Source: AP-15 sp035538335 (GTDB lineage: Bacteria > Pseudomonadota > Alphaproteobacteria > ATCC43930 > CGMCC-115725). Taken from it: 64,000 nt of DNA. The position numbers and the translations under genes were made by a program. This document shows, in pieces, positions 58,600 through 64,000 of the stretch. The stretch is taken from the NCBI GenBank assembly GCA_035538335.1, contig DATLKN010000050.1, forward strand, positions 186,001-250,000, written 5' to 3'. The notes beneath the pieces are model-generated. The model did not search any database, was not told the origin of the DNA, and worked only from the letters and a program-made list of their open reading frames with translations. Every line of letters begins with the position of its first letter. Position 1 is the first letter of the stretch.

Positions 58600-59810
58600 A
58601 TCGGCAAGGTCCCGGTCGGGAACGGGATGATCGGGACCATCGTCCCGGCCGCCGCGGGCGGCGCCTGCGGCGGCCGCAGGACAAGGCAATCGGCCGTCGC
58701 CAGAACCCGCATCATCGAGCTGTCTTGCACCTCGGACGGCGCGACTTCGAGCGCGCCGTCTGCGGCCCGCGAGAGGCGCGCGCGCAGGTAATCCTGGCGC
58801 CGGTCGTTGGCGCCGAGCGGCATGGCGAGACGCGCCGCCGGCATCGGTTCCTCGCGCTCGATCTCGCCGGAAAGGCGCGCCAGTGCAGGCTTCAGAAACA
58901 GGAGCGCGCAGACGAAGGTCGAGACCGGGTTGCCGGGCAATCCCAGCATCGGCGTCCCCTGGTAGCGGCCGACCATCAGCGGCTTTCCCGGCCGCATCGC
59001 GATCTGCCAGAAATCGAGCTTGAGCCCGTCCGCGCCGAGTGCGTCGCGCACCAGATCGTGCTCGCCGACCGAAACCCCGCCCGTCGTCACCAGCATGTCA
59101 ACGCCGCGCGTCGCCGCCGCCATGCGGCGCAGCGCCTCGGGGTCGTCCGGCGCATTGCCGACCGACAGCGGCAGCCCGCCGCAGGCAGCGACGAAGGCGG
59201 CGAGCGCCAATGCGTTCGAGCTGACGATCTGGTGCGGGCCGATCGGCTCGCCCGGCATGACGATCTCGTCGCCCGTCGACATGATGCCGATCCGCGGCCG
59301 GCGATGCACATAGAGCCATGGCCGGTTCATCGCCGCGAGCAGGCCGACGTCGCGGGCGGTGAGCCGCCGGCCGGGTTCGAGCAATACCTCGCCGTCGCGG
59401 AAATCGAGCCCGTCGGGGCGCACGTAGCGGCCGCGCCGCGCCCCTTCGAGGACGCGCACGCTGTCGCCGTCGCGCTCGGTATTCTCCTGGATGACGACGG
59501 TGTCGCTGCCGGCCGGCATCGGCGCGCCGGTGAAGATCCGCGCCGCCTCGCCCTTTTCGATGCGCCCCGCAAAGCCGGCGCCGGCCGGCACTTCGGCGAC
59601 GATCCGCAGCGTCGCCGGGATCTGCCCCAAATCCTCGGCGCGCACGGCATAGCCGTCCATCGCCGAGACCGCGAAGGGCGGCTGCGTCCTGCGCGCTGCG
59701 GCCGGCTCCGCCAGCACCCGGCCGAGCCCGTCCGCAAGCACGACCTGCTCCGCCGGCAAGGCCGACAATGGCGCGAGGAGGCGGGCGAGCGCTTCTTCGA
59801 CGGAGATCAT
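58596..59810 (-). CDS. moeA: Molybdopterin molybdenumtransferase MoeA
   Basis: This encodes 404 residues from the ATG at 59810, in an ATGA overlap with the upstream trpC-moaC gene. Domain motifs are AMDGYAVRAED, IFTGAPMPAGSDTVVIQEN, RIGIMSTGDEIVMPG and VTTGGVSVGEHDLVRDAL, with LPGNPVST near the end of the catalytic domain. It inserts molybdate into adenylylated molybdopterin. It lies with moaC, a partner enzyme of the same pathway. Confidence 0.95.
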   Translation of the reverse strand: MISVEEALARLLAPLSALPAEQVVLADGLGRVLAEPAAARRTQPPFAVSAMDGYAVRAEDLGQIPATLRIVAEVPAGAGFAGRIEKGEAARIFTGAPMPAGSDTVVIQENTERDGDSVRVLEGARRGRYVRPDGLDFRDGEVLLEPGRRLTARDVGLLAAMNRPWLYVHRRPRIGIMSTGDEIVMPGEPIGPHQIVSSNALALAAFVAACGGLPLSVGNAPDDPEALRRMAAATRGVDMLVTTGGVSVGEHDLVRDALGADGLKLDFWQIAMRPGKPLMVGRYQGTPMLGLPGNPVSTFVCALLFLKPALARLSGEIEREEPMPAARLAMPLGANDRRQDYLRARLSRAADGALEVAPSEVQDSSMMRVLATADCLVLRPPQAPPAAAGTMVPIIPFPTGTLPI

Positions 59811-61072
59811 CTGGGCGCCTCCCAATCTCCCGATTTTCCCCCCGATTTGCGCAACAGCTTGAGGTCTGTGACGGTCATGCCGCGATCGGCCGATTTGCAC
59901 ATGTCGTAGACGGTGAGCGCGGCGACGCCGGCCGCCGTCAGCGCCTCCATCTCGACCCCGGTGCGGCCGACGAGCCGGCAGGTTGCGGTGATCTCGACCG
60001 CGCTTTCCGCCGGCAGCGCGGTAAGCTCGACCTCGACCGAAGTCAGCGCCAAGGGATGGCAGAGCGGGATCAGCTCGGCCGTCTTCTTCGCCGCCATGAT
60101 GCCGGCGAGCCGCGCGGCGGCGAAGACGTCGCCCTTCGCCATGCCGCCGGCGCGGATGCGCTCCAAGGTCTGCGCCCGCATCCTGACGCGCGCCCCAGCG
60201 ACCGCGACCCGTTCGGTCTCGGCCTTCGCCGAAACATCGACCATATGGGCGTAGCCGTGCTCGTCGAGATGGGTGAAGGCGGGCTCGCCCAGCAGGCGCC
60301 TAGTCGCGGCCGCGACATCCTTTTCGCGCATCAGCGACTCGCCGACGAGAAAGGCACGCGCGCCGGCGCGGGCGAGGCGGTCGAGATCGGCATGGTCGCG
60401 AATGCCGCTCTCGGCGACGGCGATGCGGTCTGCCGGCACGAGGGGCGCCAGGCTCTCGGCGGTCGAGAGATCGACTGCGAGGGTCTTCAGGTTGCGGTTG
60501 TTGATGCCGACGAGCCGCGTGCCGAGCGCGAGCGCGGTCTCCAGTTCGGCCCGGTCGTGCACTTCGACGAGCACGTCGAGCGACAATTCGGCGGCGGCGG
60601 AGGCCAGCTCTCGCGCCAGCGACGGTTCCAGGGCGGCGACGATCAGCAGCACGCAATCGGCGCCGAGCGAGCGGCTTTCGAGGATCTGGTAGGGGTCGAG
60701 GATGAAATCCTTGCGCAATACCGGCAAACCCGCCGCCTCGCGCGCGAGCCCCAGATCCTCGTCCCTGCCCTGGAAATAGGGCGTGTCGGTGAGGACCGAA
60801 AGGCAGCTCGTCCCGCCTGCTAGATAGGCGCGGGCGAGCGCGGCGGGATCGAAATCGGCGCGGATCAGCCCGCGGCTCGGCGAGGCTTTCTTGATTTCGG
60901 CGATCAGCGCGTGCCGGCCGGCCGCGATCTGCCGCGCCAGCGCCTCGGCAAAGGGGCGCACCGGCGGCATATCCTTGAGGCGCGCCGAGAGCGCCGCCTC
61001 GGAGCGCGCGCGCTTGCGCTCCTTGACGTGCTCGCGCTTTCTCTCGCAGATTTCGGCGAGCGTATCGCTCAT
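59807..61072 (-). CDS. trpC-moaC: Bifunctional fusion: indole-3-glycerol phosphate synthase (TrpC)-cyclic pyranopterin monophosphate synthase (MoaC)
   Basis: A single ORF of 421 residues covers both enzymes. Residues 1-262 are TrpC with all expected catalytic positions: Glu59 and Lys61 in AEIKKASPSRG, Lys121 in LRKDF, Glu170, Asn192 in GINNRNL and Glu221-Ser222 in VAESGI. From Phe266 the sequence is MoaC (FTHLDEHGYAHMVDVSAK), with Lys313 and Lys393, 80 residues apart as in E. coli MoaC (Lys51 and Lys131), and Asp390 in VYDMCK. There is no start codon or stop between them. In relatives the two genes are usually adjacent but separate. TrpC makes indole-3-glycerol phosphate; MoaC makes the pterin precursor of molybdopterin. 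It overlaps trpD and moeA by four bases each. Confidence 0.9.
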   Translation of the reverse strand: MSDTLAEICERKREHVKERKRARSEAALSARLKDMPPVRPFAEALARQIAAGRHALIAEIKKASPSRGLIRADFDPAALARAYLAGGTSCLSVLTDTPYFQGRDEDLGLAREAAGLPVLRKDFILDPYQILESRSLGADCVLLIVAALEPSLARELASAAAELSLDVLVEVHDRAELETALALGTRLVGINNRNLKTLAVDLSTAESLAPLVPADRIAVAESGIRDHADLDRLARAGARAFLVGESLMREKDVAAATRRLLGEPAFTHLDEHGYAHMVDVSAKAETERVAVAGARVRMRAQTLERIRAGGMAKGDVFAAARLAGIMAAKKTAELIPLCHPLALTSVEVELTALPAESAVEITATCRLVGRTGVEMEALTAAGVAALTVYDMCKSADRGMTVTDLKLLRKSGGKSGDWEAPR

Positions 61073-62118
61073 CGGGCCGTCTCCTTGGGCGCGGGCGCAG
61101 AGTTGGTCAGCGCCACGAGTCTTTCCAACACCCGTCGCGCCGCGCCTGAATCGATGGCGGCGGCGGCGCGCTCGATCCCAGCCCCGAGATCGGCGGCGCG
61201 TCCGGCGACGACGAGCGCCGCCGCGCTGTTGAACAGCACGATGTCGCGCAACGGACCCTTCGCGCCGGCGAGCAGCTCAGTCATCAGCCGCGCGTTGAGT
61301 TGCGGCTCGCCGCCCTTCAGGTCCTCGAGCCGGGCGCGCGGCAGCCCGACATCCTCGGGGGCGAGCGTGAAGCTTTCGACCTTGCCCTTGTCGTAGGCGG
61401 CGACCGTCGTCTTGCCGGCGGTCGTGACCTCGTCGAGTCCCTCGCCGTGCACGACCCAGGCGCGCCGGGCGCCGAGCCGGCCCAGCACTTCGGCCATCGG
61501 CACGACCCATTCGGGAGCGAAGACGCCGACCAGCTGATAGCGCGCCTCGGCCGGGCTCGACAGCGGCCCCAAGAGGTTGAAGATCGTGCGCGTGCCGAGT
61601 TCGACGCGGGTCGGCGCGACATGCCGGGTCGCGCTGTGGTGGCGCGGCGCCATCAGAAAGCCAATGCCGATTTCCCACAGGCAGCGCCGCACGATCGAGA
61701 GATCCGCCTCGATGTTGACGCCGAGCGCCGTCAGCACGTCGGCCGAGCCCGATTTCGAGGAGAGCGCGCGGTTGCCGTGCTTTGCCACCGGCACCCCGCT
61801 GCCGGCGACGACGAGCGCCGTCGCGGTCGAGATGTTGAAGCTGCCGGAAGCGTCGCCGCCGGTGCCGCAGGTATCGATCGTGCCCTCCGGCGCGTCGATA
61901 TGCACCGCCTTTGCCCGCATGATGCGCGCCGCGCCGGCGATCTCGTCGACGCTCTCGCCGCGCACCCGCAGCGCCATCAGAAAGGCGCCCATCTGCGAGG
62001 GCGTCGCGTCGCCGCTCATGATCATGTCGAAGGCGGTTTCCGCCTCCGCCTCGGAAAGCGCGCGGCCTTGCGCGACGCGGCCGAGCAGGGCCTTGAAATC
62101 GCCGGGATCGCCGGTCAT
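61069..62118 (-). CDS. trpD: Anthranilate phosphoribosyltransferase
   Basis: This encodes 349 residues. The PRPP and anthranilate sites show as DTCGTGGDASGSFNIST and KHGNRALSSKSGSADVLTALG, with FNLLGPLSSPA later. It adds the phosphoribosyl group to anthranilate in tryptophan synthesis. It is coupled to the trpC-moaC gene through ATGA. trpE and trpG are not upstream as they often are in this gene block. Confidence 0.95.
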   Translation of the reverse strand: MTGDPGDFKALLGRVAQGRALSEAEAETAFDMIMSGDATPSQMGAFLMALRVRGESVDEIAGAARIMRAKAVHIDAPEGTIDTCGTGGDASGSFNISTATALVVAGSGVPVAKHGNRALSSKSGSADVLTALGVNIEADLSIVRRCLWEIGIGFLMAPRHHSATRHVAPTRVELGTRTIFNLLGPLSSPAEARYQLVGVFAPEWVVPMAEVLGRLGARRAWVVHGEGLDEVTTAGKTTVAAYDKGKVESFTLAPEDVGLPRARLEDLKGGEPQLNARLMTELLAGAKGPLRDIVLFNSAAALVVAGRAADLGAGIERAAAAIDSGAARRVLERLVALTNSAPAPKETAR

Positions 62119-62252
62119 TCGGGGGCCTCGAAGGAGCTGTCGTAGTTGCCGGCCTTGTTTATCACGATTTGCCGGCGAGACGGCGAGACAGTGAGTTTTC
62201 TTTCTCGCCGGTACGACAGCGATCCCCTGCCTTCTGTGTCTCTACCAGGGTT

Positions 62253-64000
62253 TCAGAACAGCCGATCGATCGTCTTGTGCCGGATCTCGACCGGGAAGCG
62301 GGTTCGCAAGGCCTGGCTGAATTCGGCGCTGAGATCGTCCTTGAGGCCCTGATCGACCGCCGGGGTCAAAGCCGCCGCCGCCTTGGCGTCGGGCTTCGGC
62401 CGGTCGATCGTCTGCAACTCGGCGACATAGGCGCCCTGCGCGTCGGAGGCGGTCACGATCGCGCCTTTCTTGGCGGCGAACAGCTTGCCGACGAGCCCGG
62501 CGGGCACGCCGGGGTTGCCGCCAGGCGCGCGCGACAGCGGCGGCGAGGTAGTCGCCGCGAGCCCCTTCTCGGCCGCCGCCTGCTTCAGCGTCTTGCCGGG
62601 CCCGGCCGCCTTCGCCAGCGCCGCCGCCTCTTTGTCGATGACGATCCGGCGCTCTTCGGCCTGCCACATCGCGACCGCCTGCGCCTTCACCTCGGCCAGC
62701 GATTTCGTGCGCGGCGGGATCACCGTGTCGGTGCGCACGACGTAGACGGCGCCGTCGCCGGTGTCGTGTACCGGGCTCGTCTCGTTTCGCCGCGTCGCGA
62801 AAGCGAGCTCGATCACGGGCTTCGACGGCAGCGGCAAGGCGACGGGCTTGCCCGACGGATCGGTCCCGGCGACGGCGGCCGCCGCCACCTTCGTCACTTT
62901 GAGCCCGAATTTCTGCGCCGCCGCTTCGAGTTTCATGCCGCCGGCGATCGCGTCGTCGACATGGTTGCCGAGCTTGTAGATGCGGTCGGCCGCTTCCCGT
63001 AGCGCCAGCCGCTCCTCGAGCTTCGGCTTCGCCTTCTCGAAACTCTCGGCCGATGGCGGCACGATCTTCGTGACCCGCAGGATGTGCCAGCCGAGCGGCG
63101 ATTTGACGGGCGCGCTCGGCTTGCTCTGCGGCAGGTTGAAGACGGTGTCGGCGAGCGGCGCCGGCAATTCCTTCTTGGTGACGAGGCCGAGATCGATCGT
63201 GTCCGCCGCTTGCCCGGCGATTTTTGTCGCCACGTCCTGCCAATGCTGCCCGCCGGCGAGCGCCGCGGCGGCGGCCTTGGCGACCTTTTCCGACGGGGCG
63301 AGAATCTGCTGCACCTGCCGCCGCTCGGGCTGCGTGAATTCGCCGCGACGGTCCTGATAGGCCTCTTTCAGGCGCTCCTCGGGGATCTTGATCGACGAGG
63401 CGAGGTCCTTCGGCGACAGGCTCGCGAGCGTGAAGCCGCGATACTCGGGCGCGCGGAAGGCAGCCTTGTGCTGATCGTAGAATTCCTTCAGCTGCGCCTC
63501 GTTCGGCTGGCCGACGCCCGGCGCGCCGGAATAGGGCAGCGAGACGATGTCGGCGGTGCGCTTTTCTCCGGCGTAGCGATAGAGCATCGCGACCATCGAG
63601 GTGGGCGCGGCGGCGCCGACGCCGATCGCGTGCAGGATGTCGGCGGCCGGGATGTCGCGCTTCAGCCGGTCGACATACTGGTTTTCCGTCATGCGATTGG
63701 CGGCCAGCAGTTCGGCGAAGCGGCCGCGGTCGAAGGCGCCGTTGGCGGCCTTGAAGTTGGGGTTGCTCATGATCGCGCCGCGCACGACGGCGTCCGAGAC
63801 GGCGAGGTTGAGCCGGCTCGCCTCCTGGTCGACGAGGCTGCGGGCGACCAGCTCCTCGACGAGCGAATCGATGATGCCGAGCTTTTTCGCCTTCTCGCGG
63901 TCGAGCTTGCCGCCGAATTGCGCGTTCAGCCTTTCGAGCGCCGGCTGCAGCTCGCTCTCCAGCTGCTGCGCGTCGATCGTCTTGCCGCCGATCTTGGCGA
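62253..64000 (-). CDS. ppiD: PpiD/SurA-type peptidylprolyl isomerase, partial
   Basis: About 582 codons run to the right edge of the window; the N terminus, normally with the membrane anchor, lies beyond it. The visible part has SurA_N-like helices (VEELVARSLVDQEASRLNL, FDRGRFAELLAANRMTENQYVDR), a parvulin-like region around PERRQVQQILAPSEKVAKA and a weak second repeat near PLGWHILRVTKIVPP. The C terminus ends HKTIDRLF. PpiD acts at the periplasmic side of the inner membrane near SecYEG. The 134-base gap to trpD (62119-62252) holds a weak inverted repeat and no gene. Confidence 0.85.
   Translation of the reverse strand, partial: AKIGGKTIDAQQLESELQPALERLNAQFGGKLDREKAKKLGIIDSLVEELVARSLVDQEASRLNLAVSDAVVRGAIMSNPNFKAANGAFDRGRFAELLAANRMTENQYVDRLKRDIPAADILHAIGVGAAAPTSMVAMLYRYAGEKRTADIVSLPYSGAPGVGQPNEAQLKEFYDQHKAAFRAPEYRGFTLASLSPKDLASSIKIPEERLKEAYQDRRGEFTQPERRQVQQILAPSEKVAKAAAAALAGGQHWQDVATKIAGQAADTIDLGLVTKKELPAPLADTVFNLPQSKPSAPVKSPLGWHILRVTKIVPPSAESFEKAKPKLEERLALREAADRIYKLGNHVDDAIAGGMKLEAAAQKFGLKVTKVAAAAVAGTDPSGKPVALPLPSKPVIELAFATRRNETSPVHDTGDGAVYVVRTDTVIPPRTKSLAEVKAQAVAMWQAEERRIVIDKEAAALAKAAGPGKTLKQAAAEKGLAATTSPPLSRAPGGNPGVPAGLVGKLFAAKKGAIVTASDAQGAYVAELQTIDRPKPDAKAAAALTPAVDQGLKDDLSAEFSQALRTRFPVEIRHKTIDRLF

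Noticed and set aside
62119..62252. Terminator after ppiD
   Set aside because: An inverted repeat (GCCGGCGAG / CTCGCCGG) is visible but lies far apart and lacks a clear T tract on the minus strand.

Overview
This is a GC-rich chromosomal window from an alphaproteobacterium, most likely in or near the Rhodospirillales. The inference rests on four things seen here. The outer-membrane and lipid A operon uses LpxI rather than LpxH. A trpD-trpC-moaC-moeA block lies close to lexA. A GTTC-N7-GTTC type SOS box lies upstream of lexA. The ribosome/envelope order runs rpsB-tsf-pyrH-frr-uppS-cdsA-dxr-rseP-bamA-ompH-lpxD-fabZ-lpxA-lpxI-lpxB. I saw no rRNA, tRNA or CRISPR array.

Layout. Positions 1-4043 hold small lipoproteins and membrane proteins, a GH15 glucoamylase/trehalase-like enzyme and two VOC proteins. 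Positions 4047-9256 (minus strand) hold AsmA, two Rieske oxygenases and a histidine phosphatase. Positions 9392-13206 are a tight four-gene block: a DUF2064 transferase, a membrane glycosyltransferase, a SPASM radical SAM protein and a GT2. It looks like a small glycan or glycoconjugate pathway. Positions 13203-27434 are a catabolic region with two CaiB/BaiF CoA-transferases, a proline racemase-family epimerase, two enoyl-CoA hydratases, a MaoC protein, a GMC oxidoreductase, two LLM flavin enzymes and a dienelactone hydrolase. Inside it, at 16.1-17.9 kb, sit three secreted Gly/Ser/Thr-rich low-complexity proteins around an unusually AT-rich divergent spacer.

dnaE (27578-31042) is followed directly by a decaying 2.2 kb IS1595-like transposon (31047-33218). 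It has near-perfect 25-bp terminal inverted repeats, a broken transposase and passenger ORFs of lower GC. Then comes the core operon 33984-48696, which runs from translation (S2, EF-Ts, UMP kinase, RRF) through undecaprenyl, CDP-DAG and MEP precursor steps to outer-membrane assembly (RseP, BamA, OmpH) and lipid A (LpxD, FabZ, LpxA, LpxI, LpxB). Most neighbours overlap by a few bases (ATGA, GTGA or TGATG), which suggests translational coupling.

Positions 48711-64000 hold gloA, an MFS transporter, gltA, gltX, an acyl-CoA ligase, lexA with its SOS box, a small secreted acidic protein divergent from an OmpR-type two-component system, and then moeA, a single-ORF TrpC-MoaC fusion, trpD and a PpiD-like foldase running off the end. 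The fusion is the most striking single gene in the window. Two families of palindromic intergenic repeats are scattered through the window, and in two places they supply the 3' end of a coding sequence.
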